NCBI GenBank assembly: GCA_002863155.1
Contig: PKED01000009.1
Location: forward strand, 1-62,182
Direction of reading: 5' to 3'
DNA: 62,182 nt
DNA from: Sphingomonadaceae bacterium
Lineage (GTDB): Bacteria; Pseudomonadota; Alphaproteobacteria; Sphingomonadales; Sphingomonadaceae
The notes under the pieces are model-generated. The model searched no databases. It was not told where the DNA came from and was given only the letters and a program-made list of their open reading frames with translations. This document shows positions 1 to 9,267 of this stretch, in pieces. Numbering within the stretch: the stretch's first letter is position 1; each line of letters starts with the position of its first letter. The position numbers were made by a program, and so were the translations under genes.

Positions 1-847
1 ATTCGTTGATCTTCATCTCGCGCTCAAGCTGCGTGCCCGACAGCCATTGCTCGAAATTGTCGTATCCGGCGGGCAGCTCGGTCACTTCGGTGATCCGCTT
101 CAGCTCGCGCTGCGCTTCGGCCTCGCTGTCGCGGACGATCGCATAGGCGGCCATGCCATACTGCATCGGCGGCTTGCCCGTCGCTTCACGACGGCGCGCC
201 ATGTCGGCGATCTTGGGCGCGATCGCCTCGACCGGATCGCCGTGCATGACATAGGCATCGCACTGCTCGGTGATCAGCGTCTTGGCCGCTTCGCTCTCGC
301 CACCGGCATAGGTGACGGGCTTGCGCACCGGCTTGGGGCTGCAGATCGCCTTTTCGGTCGTGTAGAATTTGCCGACGAAATCGAATTCCTCTTCCGACCA
401 GAGCCCCTCGACCACCTTCAGCCATTCGCTGGTGCGCGCGTAGCGATCGTCATGCTGGTCGAATTGCAAGCCATAGCGCCGCGCCTCGTCCGCCCACCAC
501 GACGACACGACGTTGAGCGCGAGCCGCCCGCCAGCGATCTGGTCGATATTGGCCGCCGCCTTTGCAAACAGCGCGGGCTGGTGGAAATTGGGGCGGACGG
601 CGACCATCAGCTCCAGCGTCTCGGTCACCGCCGCGACCGCCGCCGCAGTCGACCAGGCATCGAGCGTCGGCGCGCCCGGCCCCTTGATATCGTTCATGTT
701 GAGCTCGGCGATCAGCGAGAGGTCATAGCCCCACTTCTCCGAATTGACCGCCAGCCGCTTGGTATAGTCCCAGCTCGCCTCCATCCGCTCGTCGGCGATG
801 TTGCGCAGCCAGCCGCCGAAGACGGGCATCCAGTAACCGTATCTCAT
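1..847 (-). CDS. LLM-class flavin-dependent monooxygenase, C-terminus cut by window edge
   Basis: Reading the minus strand from ATG at 847 gives an open frame running off the window (at least 282 codons), beginning MRYGYWMPVFGGWLRN. It reads as the bacterial luciferase-like/SsuD TIM-barrel family: an N-terminal GYWMPVFGGW strand, a central GRLALNVVSSWW stretch typical of the FMN-binding core, then YAGGESEAAK further on. Such enzymes use FMNH2 and O2 to oxidise small organic (often sulfonated) substrates in the cytoplasm. The start overlaps the stop of the upstream ATP-grasp gene by four bases (ATGA), so the two are translationally coupled. The substrate cannot be told from sequence. Family call is secure; function is inference. 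Confidence 0.85.
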   Translation of the reverse strand, partial: MRYGYWMPVFGGWLRNIADERMEASWDYTKRLAVNSEKWGYDLSLIAELNMNDIKGPGAPTLDAWSTAAAVAAVTETLELMVAVRPNFHQPALFAKAAANIDQIAGGRLALNVVSSWWADEARRYGLQFDQHDDRYARTSEWLKVVEGLWSEEEFDFVGKFYTTEKAICSPKPVRKPVTYAGGESEAAKTLITEQCDAYVMHGDPVEAIAPKIADMARRREATGKPPMQYGMAAYAIVRDSEAEAQRELKRITEVTELPAGYDNFEQWLSGTQLEREMKINE

Positions 848-1755
848 GCCTTCACCTTTGCGATTTCGCGTTCGAGATAGTCGACCAGCGTGTCGTGTGG
901 GTCCCAGCCCAGCACCTCGAGCGGCTTTGCGACGAAATTCGACAGCGCGTTGATGTCATAGAAGCGCGGCGTGCCGTCGCGGTCGTCGATCATCACTTCG
1001 ACGCCGCCGATGTCGAGCCCGGCGGCCGTCGCGATCCGTTCGGCCGCATCGATCAACGCAGGGTCCGGATCGGCCTTGGTCATCACGATCGGCTTGCCGT
1101 CGGCGACACAGGCATCTGCGGGGCACAGGTCGAACGCGCCGCCGCCCGCGATATCGATCGCGTAGAGGAATTTGCGATCGAGCGTTTCGAGCCGCGTGAT
1201 CGTGCCGTCGCGCGCGGGCACATATTCCTGCACCAGCAGCACGCCGTCGATGCTGGTCGGCAGGAACTTGTCGGCGACCGCCACCGCCAGATCCTCGGGC
1301 GTTTCATAGCGCATGATGCCGGCGCCCGATCCACCGACATTGGCCTTCACCACCAGTGGGAACCGAAGCTCGGTCGCCGCCGCCAGAATATCGACCGCGC
1401 GGTGGACGACCCGCGTGGCCGGAACCGCCAGCCCCAAGCTGGTCATCAGCGCGAGCTGGCGCGCCTTGTTCGAATCGACCGCCAGCGGTGTTGCGCCGTT
1501 GATCACGCGCACGCCCAGCCCGCTCCAGTGCGCGAACAGGGCATGTGCGTAATAGATCGCATGGTCGGGCGAACGCAGGAAGCTCGACATCGCCAGTCGG
1601 CTGAACACGACCCGCGCCGGCGACTGCGATGCCGACGGATCGAACCGATGTCCCTCTACGCCGATGCGGACATAATCGATGCCGCGCGCGTCCAGTGCTG
1701 AGAACAGAGGCGCGAACCAGGCGGGATGTTCATAGAAAATGGCGAGATCGTGCAT
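844..1755 (-). CDS. ATP-grasp ligase, RimK-like
   Basis: A 303-residue protein with ATP-grasp layout: an N-terminal Rossmann-like pre-domain (MHDLAIFYEHPAWFAP), an ATP-binding lysine region at FPLVVKANVGGSGAGI (about residues 132-147), a VLLVQEYVPA strand, and a metal-binding end in GGVEVMIDDRDGTPRFYDINALSNF with the D-x-N signature near residue 270. RimK/LysX relatives join a carboxylate to an amine with ATP. Length fits the family. It is upstream of, and overlaps by ATGA, a luciferase-like monooxygenase gene, so ligation and oxidation of one small substrate is a reasonable guess, not shown. About 130 bases separate its start from the stop of the next gene upstream on this strand, an HWE kinase. 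Confidence 0.85.
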   Translation of the reverse strand: MHDLAIFYEHPAWFAPLFSALDARGIDYVRIGVEGHRFDPSASQSPARVVFSRLAMSSFLRSPDHAIYYAHALFAHWSGLGVRVINGATPLAVDSNKARQLALMTSLGLAVPATRVVHRAVDILAAATELRFPLVVKANVGGSGAGIMRYETPEDLAVAVADKFLPTSIDGVLLVQEYVPARDGTITRLETLDRKFLYAIDIAGGGAFDLCPADACVADGKPIVMTKADPDPALIDAAERIATAAGLDIGGVEVMIDDRDGTPRFYDINALSNFVAKPLEVLGWDPHDTLVDYLEREIAKVKA

Positions 1756-1887
1756 AAATTCCAGTCCAGCGCAGGCGATGCGCCGATCGTCAAGCGTCAG
1801 GCGCTGCGCTGTCTATTCGCGCCCGCCCGGGAGCGCAATCACCGCCCGCTTTCGGAACGGCAGAGCACGGTCCGAGACGGGGCACGG

Positions 1888-3912
1888 TCAGCTACTTGCG
1901 GGGTCGGGCAATGGCGCATCAATGGTGCACACCAGCCCATCGGACGCGAATTCAAGGTCGACACACCCCTGCAACTCGCTCGACAAGGCCCGCTCGATCA
2001 TCATCGAACCGAAGCCGCGTCGGGCCGGCGCCACCACGGGCGGCCCTCCCGATTCGACCCAGCGCATCTGCAACCGGCGTTCGGCATCGCCTGCGATCGC
2101 CCAACTGAGCGCCACGCGCCCGCCATCGACCGACAGCGCGCCATATTTGGCGGCATTGGTCCCCAGTTCATGCAGCGCCATCGCGATCGTCACCGCCGTC
2201 TTCGGCGCGATGCGCAGTGCCGGACCGCTCATCGTGATACGGTCGCGGACGTCGAGATGCGGCGCGCACGCCTCCGCCGCGACATCGGCGAGATCGGCGG
2301 ACTCCCAGCTCTCGCGCGTCAACAGGCCGTGCGCCTTCGCCAGCGCGGCCAGCCGCTCGTCGAACGCGCGGCGCGCCTCGACCGCGATGCCTTCATGTCT
2401 GAACGTCTGGTGGGCGATGCTCTGGACGATCGCGAGCGTGTTCTTCACGCGGTGATTGAGCTCGTCGACCATCAGCCGCAGCCGTCGCTGGGCGCGGCTG
2501 TGCTCGGTTACGTCGGATGTCACGCCCACCACGCCGACGATGGCGCCGTCGCCGTCGCGCAGCGGCGCCTTGGTGCCCCTGAAAATGCGCTCTTCACCAG
2601 AGGCATCGGTGAAAAGCTCCTCGATCTTCAGGATTTCGCCGCCTTCCATAACCGAACGATCATTGGCCATAATCGTCGCGGCCTGTTCGGGATCGTCGTG
2701 CCATTCATCCTCGCGGCGGCCGAGCACGGCCTCGGCCGGCTTGCCGATCACGGCGAGCGTGGCCGAATTTGCGTAGAGCATCCGGTGGGCGCGATCCTTG
2801 GCGAAGATCAGTTCGCCCGAGCTTTCGCCGATCGCCCGCAACAGCCGCTCGCTATCGGCCAGCGCCCGGTGCGCGCGCGCCGAGGTGCGAGCCGCCGCTG
2901 TCCGCTCGGCAACCTCGGCAATCAGGCCGAGCTCGGCGTCGGTCCAGGCGCGCTGTCGGGCCGACACGACGAACAACAGGCTGCGAAGCTGATTGTCGCG
3001 CCACAGCGGCACGACGACAAACGCGCCGACCCCTGCCTTGCCCAGCCCGTCGCGGATTGGTGAGACGATGCGCGGCTCGGTCGCGACGTCGCCCACGACG
3101 ATTGACCTCCCCTCGCGTAGATCGGCGGTCAGCGCGCCGCCGAAATTGATCACCGGATAGCTTCCGGCAACCGTTCGACCGGTCTTGCTATGCCATTCGT
3201 GCTCGATCGTCATCGTGCCGGTCCCAAGGTCCGCATCGATGAAGCCGACGCTGTCCGCACCCAATCGCTCGCCGAGCATCGCGGAAGCGGTCGCCAGCAC
3301 GGCGCCGGGCTCTCCCGCGTCTCGCAAGGCATCGCTCAGTGACACCACAAAGGCCTGGCGCTGTTCGGCCAGCATGTGCCCGGTCGTCTCGGTACAGACG
3401 ACGAGCACGCCGCCGATCCCGCCCGGCGCATCCTCATCGTCGATCGGGCTGTAGCTATAGGTCCAATAGACGTCGTCGCGTCGCCCGTGTCGATCGATCG
3501 GGACCAGGTGATTTTCGTGCCAGGTCGCGCCTTTTCCCTGCATCACGAACTCGATTTCGTCGCCGATCACGTGCCAGATCTCGGCCCAGGCCGATGCCGC
3601 TGGCTGGCCCAAAATGGCGGGATGCTTCTCGGGCCCGATCAAGGCGCTGTATGCATCGTTGTAGAGACAGACCGCGCTCGGCCCCCAGAAGATGAACATG
3701 GGGTGGTTGGTCGCCAGCATCAGCCGCACGACCGTCCGCAGGCTTTGCGGCCAGCGCTCGGGCGGCCCCAGCGGGGTATCGCTCCAGTCGCGCGCGCGCA
3801 TCAACGCGCCAAGCGCGCCGCCGTCGCGCAGAAACGCGAGCGACGGTCGCTCGGCTGCAACCGCGTCGGGTGGCTCGCGCTCGCTGGGGTCGGTCGATCG
3901 GCCTGTCGTCAC
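1888..3912 (-). CDS. PAS-GAF-PAS sensor histidine kinase, HWE/HisKA_2 type
   Basis: A 674-residue soluble-looking sensor kinase. The N-terminus (about 50-180) is a PAS-like domain (MFIFWGPSAVCLYNDAYSALIG), followed by a GAF domain (about 200-350) and a second PAS (about 355-470, ending VVGVTSDVTEHSRAQRRL). The dimerisation box NHRVKNTLAIVQSIAHQTFR carries the phospho-acceptor His, and the ATPase N-box reads ALHELGTNAAKYGALS, both characteristic of HWE/HisKA_2 kinases common in alphaproteobacteria. Start is GTG at 3912 with a purine-rich GGGGA upstream. No transmembrane segment is evident, so it probably senses an intracellular or light/redox signal. No partner response regulator is adjacent. 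It lies between the lasso exporter and the ATP-grasp gene; a link to either is unproven. Confidence 0.9.
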   Translation of the reverse strand: MTTGRSTDPSEREPPDAVAAERPSLAFLRDGGALGALMRARDWSDTPLGPPERWPQSLRTVVRLMLATNHPMFIFWGPSAVCLYNDAYSALIGPEKHPAILGQPAASAWAEIWHVIGDEIEFVMQGKGATWHENHLVPIDRHGRRDDVYWTYSYSPIDDEDAPGGIGGVLVVCTETTGHMLAEQRQAFVVSLSDALRDAGEPGAVLATASAMLGERLGADSVGFIDADLGTGTMTIEHEWHSKTGRTVAGSYPVINFGGALTADLREGRSIVVGDVATEPRIVSPIRDGLGKAGVGAFVVVPLWRDNQLRSLLFVVSARQRAWTDAELGLIAEVAERTAAARTSARAHRALADSERLLRAIGESSGELIFAKDRAHRMLYANSATLAVIGKPAEAVLGRREDEWHDDPEQAATIMANDRSVMEGGEILKIEELFTDASGEERIFRGTKAPLRDGDGAIVGVVGVTSDVTEHSRAQRRLRLMVDELNHRVKNTLAIVQSIAHQTFRHEGIAVEARRAFDERLAALAKAHGLLTRESWESADLADVAAEACAPHLDVRDRITMSGPALRIAPKTAVTIAMALHELGTNAAKYGALSVDGGRVALSWAIAGDAERRLQMRWVESGGPPVVAPARRGFGSMMIERALSSELQGCVDLEFASDGLVCTIDAPLPDPASS

Positions 3913-3973
3913 GCTGGTCCCCGTGGCAACCGAAAAGTCGCCCGCTCGACGTTATCGAAAATTCCAGCCCCTG

Positions 3974-5722
3974 TCATTGATCGGCGTTAAGACCATCGGG
4001 CGTCAATCGACCATCGTGAAGCCGAAGCACCCGATCGCAATAGCCGAGCGTTTCCCGGCGATGGGCGATCACCAGGATGGCGCGGGACGTGCCGAGCGCC
4101 GCCCGCAGCCGTTCAAAAATGTGCGCCTCGGTCGCGCTGTCGAGGGCACTTGTCGCTTCGTCGAGAATCAGCAGCGATCCGCCGCGCAGCAGCGCTCGCG
4201 CCAGGGCAAGCCGCTGCCTCTCGCCGCCCGAAAGCAGCGCGCCGCGCTCGCCGACCAGCGTCCCCAGGCCGTGAGGCAGCCCGCGCACCAGGTCGCCCGC
4301 TTGCGCGGCCTCCAGCGCCTGCCAGATCGCCGCCTCGTCCACCGGACGTGCGCCCCAGCGCAGATTGTCGATCACGCTCGCATGGAACAGATAGGGCTCC
4401 TGAACGGCATAGGCGATCCGATCGCGCCAGGCCGATGCCGCCGCGCCGACAAGCGGCACGTCGCCCAGTCGCACGTATCCCGCCTGGGGCGTGAGCAGCC
4501 CGACAATGATATCGGCCAGGGTCGACTTGCCGGCACCCGACGCACCGGTGAGGCCGACGATCTCGCCCGGCACCAGATCGAGCGACACCCCGTCCAGCAC
4601 CGGGGGGCCGCTGCCGGCGGTGCCCCGCCCACCATGTGCGAAGCGGACGTGATCGACATGGAGCGTCGCGCGCTCGGGCAGCGCGGCACAGTCGATCGGT
4701 TCGGACGGCGGCGAAGGAGGAATCGATGCTACCAGTGCGTTGACCGCGCTGTGACTTGGCAGGGCGAAGGCGAGCTGCTGAAGTGCCTGCTGGATCTGCG
4801 TCACCGGGCCGCCAAGCCGCGACAGCACCAGCAGCAGCGCGCCGAGCTGAGGCAACGGCGTGTCGAGCCAGCCACGCCCGACCAGCGCGACGACCGCGCC
4901 AACGGTCAGCGCCGCCCCGGAGACCATCAGCCGCGCACCGCCTTGTTGCCGCAGATAATCGATCTGCCGGTCGCGGACGGCGGCAAGGCCGTTTTCGAAG
5001 CCGGCCAGAAAGCTCGGTTGCAGGTTCTGGCTCGCCGCCAGCCGCAGCCCGCCCAGAAAGCGCGCCGACGCATCCGCGAGGACCAGATTGGCCTGCACCG
5101 CCAGCGTGCCGATATCGTGCGTGCGGCGCAATCCAAGCGCCAGAACAACCCCCAGCAGTCCGAGCAAAACCAGCGCGATCCCGGCCAGCAGCGGCGCGAG
5201 CGTCAGCGCGACGATGGCGAACGCGCCGAGCAACACGGCCGCGACCGCCAGCTGGATGAGCATCTGCGTCGCCTGCGATATCCGGACGATGTCGGTACCG
5301 AGCGCCTGCACGACGCGGCTGTGGCTGAGCGCGGCGACATGTCCCCACTCGGCAGCCGCGAGGCGCTCGACAAGGCGCCGCCGCTGCGTCTCCGCAAAGC
5401 CGATCGCGAGCGTTCCGAAACGCAAGTCGCGCGACCATCCCATCAGCCCGCGCGACACCCAGAGCGCGCCGATCGCGCAAAGCAAGGCGGCAAGCTGCCC
5501 AAAGGGCGTGTCGATGCCTAGCCCCGCCATGGCACGGCCGATGATGTGCGCGGACACCGCCTGCCCCGCAAGCAGCGCCAGTAACGGCGCCACCAGGGCC
5601 AATGCCGCCGCCTCGACGAGGGCGACGGCAAGCGCGAGCAGCACCAGCGTCGGCCCGCCGCGGCCGGCAAATCGAACGAGATCGCGCGCAAAGGCCATGG
5701 CCGCGCCACCGGCGTCAGACAT
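3974..5722 (-). CDS. Lasso-peptide ABC exporter (D protein), fused permease-ATPase
   Basis: A 582-residue half-transporter. The first ~330 residues hold about six hydrophobic spans (for example TLVLLALAVALVEAAALALV). The C-terminal ATPase has Walker A GLTGASGAGKSTL, signature LLSGGERQRLALARAL, Walker B LLILDEATSALD and an H-loop (VIAHRR). No C39 peptidase domain precedes the membrane part, as expected for McjD-type exporters, which dimerise to export the mature lasso peptide and often confer self-immunity. The ATG at 5722 (MSDAGGAAMAFAR) was chosen because it lies just after the stop of the B2 gene; a longer frame to 5767 would overlap it. It is the last gene of a C-B2-D operon. The cargo assignment rests on this context. 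Confidence 0.85.
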   Translation of the reverse strand: MSDAGGAAMAFARDLVRFAGRGGPTLVLLALAVALVEAAALALVAPLLALLAGQAVSAHIIGRAMAGLGIDTPFGQLAALLCAIGALWVSRGLMGWSRDLRFGTLAIGFAETQRRRLVERLAAAEWGHVAALSHSRVVQALGTDIVRISQATQMLIQLAVAAVLLGAFAIVALTLAPLLAGIALVLLGLLGVVLALGLRRTHDIGTLAVQANLVLADASARFLGGLRLAASQNLQPSFLAGFENGLAAVRDRQIDYLRQQGGARLMVSGAALTVGAVVALVGRGWLDTPLPQLGALLLVLSRLGGPVTQIQQALQQLAFALPSHSAVNALVASIPPSPPSEPIDCAALPERATLHVDHVRFAHGGRGTAGSGPPVLDGVSLDLVPGEIVGLTGASGAGKSTLADIIVGLLTPQAGYVRLGDVPLVGAAASAWRDRIAYAVQEPYLFHASVIDNLRWGARPVDEAAIWQALEAAQAGDLVRGLPHGLGTLVGERGALLSGGERQRLALARALLRGGSLLILDEATSALDSATEAHIFERLRAALGTSRAILVIAHRRETLGYCDRVLRLHDGRLTPDGLNADQ

Positions 5723-5732
5723 CAGGGCTCGC

Positions 5733-6209
5733 TCATCGTGGCGGGACAAACGCGCCGATCTCGGCAATCGACGCTGGCACCGGATAGCCGGTTACTTCGA
5801 CGCCTGCTGCCTCCAGCCAGACATGCGCGACCAGCGACCCGTCGTCACCATGCCCCACGCCGTAATGGACGACACTCGCCACGCCCCGCCGCATGAGCAT
5901 GCCATGCGCCGCGACCGCCTGCTGGATGCACATCGCCTTGAAGGGCATGATCGACGCGGTCGCGGTAACCGCCCAGCCGATGGCGCGTGCGGTGCGGATC
6001 GCCTCGACCGGGCCCGGTTTCGTGGCGATCGCGGGATCGCCCGCCGGCACTAGCTGCCCCCAATCGGCGGCAAGACGCTGAAACGGCATGCGAAGCAGGC
6101 TGATACGCGCCCACAACAGCGCCGACGCCGCCTCCGCCACCAGGAGCTGGCGGGTCGGGCCGCTTTCGACCAACGAGCGTAGGCGGCGCAAGGCGGACGG
6201 ACGGGACAT
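5733..6209 (-). CDS. Lasso-peptide leader peptidase B2 (transglutaminase-like)
   Basis: A 158-residue protein matching the lasso B2 family: an N-terminal helix (MSRPSALRRLRSLVESGPTR), then PFKAMCIQQAVAAHGMLMRR with the nucleophile Cys, a short glycine-rich loop, and SLVAHVWLEAAG with the catalytic His. In this family a Cys-His-Asp arrangement cuts the leader from the precursor after the B1 protein has bound it, in complex with the cyclase. It lies between cyclase and exporter genes on the same strand. Start chosen at ATG 6209, where family members begin; ATG 6266 or GTG 6275, overlapping the cyclase stop, are alternatives giving an N-terminal extension of low complexity. Very confident on family, moderately on the start. 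Confidence 0.9.
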   Translation of the reverse strand: MSRPSALRRLRSLVESGPTRQLLVAEAASALLWARISLLRMPFQRLAADWGQLVPAGDPAIATKPGPVEAIRTARAIGWAVTATASIMPFKAMCIQQAVAAHGMLMRRGVASVVHYGVGHGDDGSLVAHVWLEAAGVEVTGYPVPASIAEIGAFVPPR

Positions 6210-6258
6210 GGTTATCGAGGCTAGGGCGCCGTCGGCGCTGCGTCCATCTTGCGCGCCG

Positions 6259-8193
6259 TCAGCCATTGCTGCCACTCGCGCGCCGCAGGAAATGGCCGAC
6301 CGACAGCGCCCGCAGCAACGCGATCCGATATTCGGTGGAGACCCGCTCCTCCCCCCAGCCCGATGTCGGCCAGTCGCGTGCCAGACGATCGAGCCGGTCG
6401 AGATCGATCACCGCAGCCGCCGGAGCGCAAGCGCGCAGCCGGTCGATCTCGGCGCGCACGTCATTACGCGCACCAGCCAGCGCGAGATGCCAGTCGGCCG
6501 CCTGCAACCCCTTGCGCGGCTCGTCGAGCACTGCGGCCGGCAGGCGATCGGCAAGCGCGCGCCGCGGCAGGCTCCTGAAGCGTCCGCCAGCCACATATTC
6601 CGCCATCGGCACGCCAAGCATGTAATCGACCAGCCGCCGGTCGCTGGTCGGATCGCGCTGGTCGACACCCCAGCCCGCCAGATAGCCCTTGTAGAGATTG
6701 CCCGGGTCATTGCGGCCCATGACCCAGAGCCGCATCGCAAACCCGTCATGCCAGGGCCGATAGTCCATATCCATGGCCCGCGCCCGAGCGCGATCGTGTA
6801 GCCTGAAATCGCGATAGGCGTTGGCGTCGATTGCGGTGTGCGCGAACGGATCGATGCGCGGTCGCAATCGTCTTTGGCGGAGTGCCTGGCCGATGGTGTT
6901 GGGCATGAAAGGCAGCAGCAGGCGAGCCGCCAGCCCGAGCGGGCGCACCGATCGCTTTGCCAACAGCGCCCCGCCGACGCGGGCGAGTTCCATCAGTCGC
7001 CCCTCGCGCAGCAATTGCGGCAGATATTCGTGTCCGGCGTAACTGATCGACATGTTGCCGATCTCGCCACTCAGGACCACACCGATCCCCCGCCGCTTGG
7101 CTTCGTCGAAAATGCCGAAAGTCCACGGCATGTTGCAGCGATTGAGCAGTGGCTGTTCGAACATGAAGAAATCCCGGTCGAGCGTTTCGATCGGTGACAC
7201 GTCGCCGGTCCTGATAAGGACATGGTCAATGTTGGGATAGAGCGCCGCCGTCTGTGCCGCGAGCGGCCCTTCATCGGCAAACCGCCAGCGATCCCCGATC
7301 GGAGCATGGCGCGGATCGGGCACGGCAGTGAATGCGGCCACCGATCCCCGCCCCTCCAGCAGCCGGGCCGCGGTCGCTGCGACCGACGCGCTGTCCCACC
7401 CGGCACTGAGATGGGCGCCGACCACCGCCCCCGCCCCGCGCAACCGCGCCGCCACCGCCTGGTCGAGATGATGGCGCACGCCCTCGACATAGTCGCGCGG
7501 CGCCGCGCCGCGTTCGGGGCGCTTGGGCTGCCAGTAACGGCGCGCGGCAATCGCCGACCGCGTCACCGACAGGATCGTGCCCGGGGGTACGCGCTCGATC
7601 CCCTGCCAGAATGTCGGCGTATCGGCGGCCGGCAGCAGCATCAGATAATCGGCGCTGGTCTGTAGGTCGGGCTCATAGGGAACGTCCGCCAGCGCATGCA
7701 GCCCCTTGGCCATCGACGCGACCGCGATCATCCCGTCGCCCCGATGGAAATAGAGCGGTCGATTGCCGCGAAAGTCCCGCGCCAGCGTTAGCGTCTGCAG
7801 TGAGGCGTCCCAGCAGGCAAAGGCGAAATCACCCACCAGCCGATCGACCGCGCGCTCGCCCCAACGGTCGAGGCAGTCGAGCAACAGCGCAGCGTCGCAC
7901 CGGTCGTCGATGCTGCCCCGCGTCTGGCCGAGCGCGGCGGCAAGTTCCTCGCGATTGTCGAGCCGCACGTCGGCGACCAGCGTCAGCCGTCCGTCGGGCG
8001 TCTGCTGCGGCGCATGGTCGAACCGGTCCTGCGGCAGTGTCCGGTGCAGGCAACGGCCCAATGCCACCGTCCCTTCCGCCCAGTCGGCGGTGTCGTGCGG
8101 GCCATAGGGGCGCAGCGCCGCGAGCATCCCGGCAAGGTCGCGCGCAGCCCCCGGCTTGCCGTCGAACCGCCAAAGTCCCGCAATCGCGCTCAC
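6259..8193 (-). CDS. Lasso-peptide cyclase (C protein, asparagine-synthetase-like)
   Basis: A 644-residue asparagine synthase B homologue: an N-terminal glutamine-amidotransferase-like domain beginning SAIAGLWRFDGKPG and lacking the catalytic Cys2, then a synthetase domain with the pyrophosphate loop VVGAHLSAGWDSASVAATAA. In lasso clusters this protein adenylates the Asp/Glu side chain of the core and closes the macrolactam. Loss of Cys2 and an SAGWDS variant of the usual SGGxDS loop both fit C proteins rather than true AsnB. GTG at 8193 is the start that aligns with family N-termini; there is no good ATG. It is the first gene of a C-B2-D operon and is transcribed divergently from the kinase gene beginning near 8310. 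Confidence 0.92.
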   Translation of the reverse strand: MSAIAGLWRFDGKPGAARDLAGMLAALRPYGPHDTADWAEGTVALGRCLHRTLPQDRFDHAPQQTPDGRLTLVADVRLDNREELAAALGQTRGSIDDRCDAALLLDCLDRWGERAVDRLVGDFAFACWDASLQTLTLARDFRGNRPLYFHRGDGMIAVASMAKGLHALADVPYEPDLQTSADYLMLLPAADTPTFWQGIERVPPGTILSVTRSAIAARRYWQPKRPERGAAPRDYVEGVRHHLDQAVAARLRGAGAVVGAHLSAGWDSASVAATAARLLEGRGSVAAFTAVPDPRHAPIGDRWRFADEGPLAAQTAALYPNIDHVLIRTGDVSPIETLDRDFFMFEQPLLNRCNMPWTFGIFDEAKRRGIGVVLSGEIGNMSISYAGHEYLPQLLREGRLMELARVGGALLAKRSVRPLGLAARLLLPFMPNTIGQALRQRRLRPRIDPFAHTAIDANAYRDFRLHDRARARAMDMDYRPWHDGFAMRLWVMGRNDPGNLYKGYLAGWGVDQRDPTSDRRLVDYMLGVPMAEYVAGGRFRSLPRRALADRLPAAVLDEPRKGLQAADWHLALAGARNDVRAEIDRLRACAPAAAVIDLDRLDRLARDWPTSGWGEERVSTEYRIALLRALSVGHFLRRASGSNG

Positions 8194-8309
8194 CGCCTGC
8201 CGAAGCCCCCGCCTGGAAATGACATCTCGTCGGCATGGACGAAGCGCGCCGCCACAGCAACCGCTTGGCGCGCGCGCCGCTTGCTGGCAAGGCCGCAGCA
8301 ACGAAGGAA
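8194..8309. promoter_or_regulatory. Divergent intergenic region between lasso cyclase and kinase genes
   Basis: This 116-base gap separates the cyclase operon (leftward) from the kinase gene (rightward), so both promoters should lie here or overlap the gene starts. I see no strong consensus -35/-10 pair. An ATG at 8235 in frame with the kinase has no Shine-Dalgarno, whereas AAGGA at 8304-8308 sits at good distance from the TTG at 8316. Confidence 0.4.
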
Positions 8310-9233
8310 ATGCGCTTGGCCCATCACACCTATGCCGTCGCCGGGTTGCGGGTGACGAGCGACCTGCCAATGCCGGGATTGCTGACCGTGGACGGTACGG
8401 ACGCGTCGACCGGTGCTCCCGACGTGGAAATTGCCCGCGCGATACTGGCCCCGCCCCCGGCGACGGCGGACGATCCTCTTGCCGAAATGAGTTTTGAGAT
8501 CGACGGGCTGATGCGCATGTCGATGCGGCACGGTGCGACCCTGCTCTATGATCCGGTGGCCGGCGCCCCGCCCGACGACATTGCGCTGTACCTCGGCGGC
8601 ACCGGTTTCGGGACGCTGCTGCATCAGCGTGGAATGGTGTTGCTGCACGCCAGCGCGGTGCGGATCGGCGACCGCGCCGCTCTGTTCTGCGGGCCTTCGG
8701 GTGCCGGCAAGTCGACGCTTGCCACGGCCCTGGTCGATGCCGGTCACGATCATATCGCGGACGATTTCTGCGCAATCGATTTCGCCGCAGACGGAAGCGC
8801 GATGGTCGCCCCCGATGGTCGACGCCACAAGCTATGGGACAGCGCGATCACGGGACTGGCGGCACGAGAGCGGCGTGGTGGCGCGGTGCGTTCCGACATG
8901 GCGAAATATTATGTCGATCCGGCGCGGGTGATCACGCGACCGATCCGGATCGGCGCGATTTTCGACCTGGCCGTTGATGACGAGACAAACATCGAAACGC
9001 TGTCCGCGCTAGAGAGCGTCGCCCTGGTGCAGGCCAATGCCTATCGGCCGAACCTCGTCGCGCTCATGCAGCAGCAGCGGCTCTATTTCGACGCCGCCGT
9101 TCGCCTTGGCAGATATTGCCGGTTCGCCCGGCTGACGCGAGCGCTCAATTATGGAGCGATGTCCGAACAGATCGCAAGTATCGAACGGGCGATGGCCCAG
9201 CCCGCGCAACACAGTATCAGGCAACCAACATAA
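8310..9233 (+). CDS. HPr-kinase-like lasso-peptide tailoring kinase
   Basis: About 307 residues. The N-terminus (TYAVAGLRVTSDLPMPGL) is the usual opening of HPr-kinase-like proteins found in lasso clusters. Walker A is FCGPSGAGKSTLATAL and an acidic pair follows in DHIADDFCAIDF, as in HprK active sites. Family knowledge: relatives in paeninodin-type clusters phosphorylate the C-terminal Ser of the precursor. The candidate precursor here ends in Ser, which fits. Start is uncertain: ATG 8310 is annotated, but AAGGA at 8304-8308 is spaced better for TTG 8316, and ATG 8235 is also in frame. The gene ends 34 bases from the end of the convergent precursor ORF. Cytoplasmic; substrate is inferred from context. 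Confidence 0.88.
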   Translation: MRLAHHTYAVAGLRVTSDLPMPGLLTVDGTDASTGAPDVEIARAILAPPPATADDPLAEMSFEIDGLMRMSMRHGATLLYDPVAGAPPDDIALYLGGTGFGTLLHQRGMVLLHASAVRIGDRAALFCGPSGAGKSTLATALVDAGHDHIADDFCAIDFAADGSAMVAPDGRRHKLWDSAITGLAARERRGGAVRSDMAKYYVDPARVITRPIRIGAIFDLAVDDETNIETLSALESVALVQANAYRPNLVALMQQQRLYFDAAVRLGRYCRFARLTRALNYGAMSEQIASIERAMAQPAQHSIRQPT

Positions 9234-9267
9234 AGATCATTCGGAAGACGCGCCGGGCGCGATGCGA

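Noticed and set aside
4113..5480. A 455-codon minus-strand frame within the lasso exporter gene
   Set aside because: It is the alternative frame of a high-G+C gene: Arg/Ala-rich, without motifs, while the overlapping frame has complete ABC transporter motifs.
3692..5521. A 609-codon plus-strand frame opposite the exporter
   Set aside because: Antisense shadow rich in Arg and Gln with no family character; the minus-strand gene explains the region.
8194..8775. N-terminal extension of the lasso cyclase frame to position 8775
   Set aside because: The extension overlaps the kinase gene antisense and lacks any domain; family N-termini align with GTG 8193.
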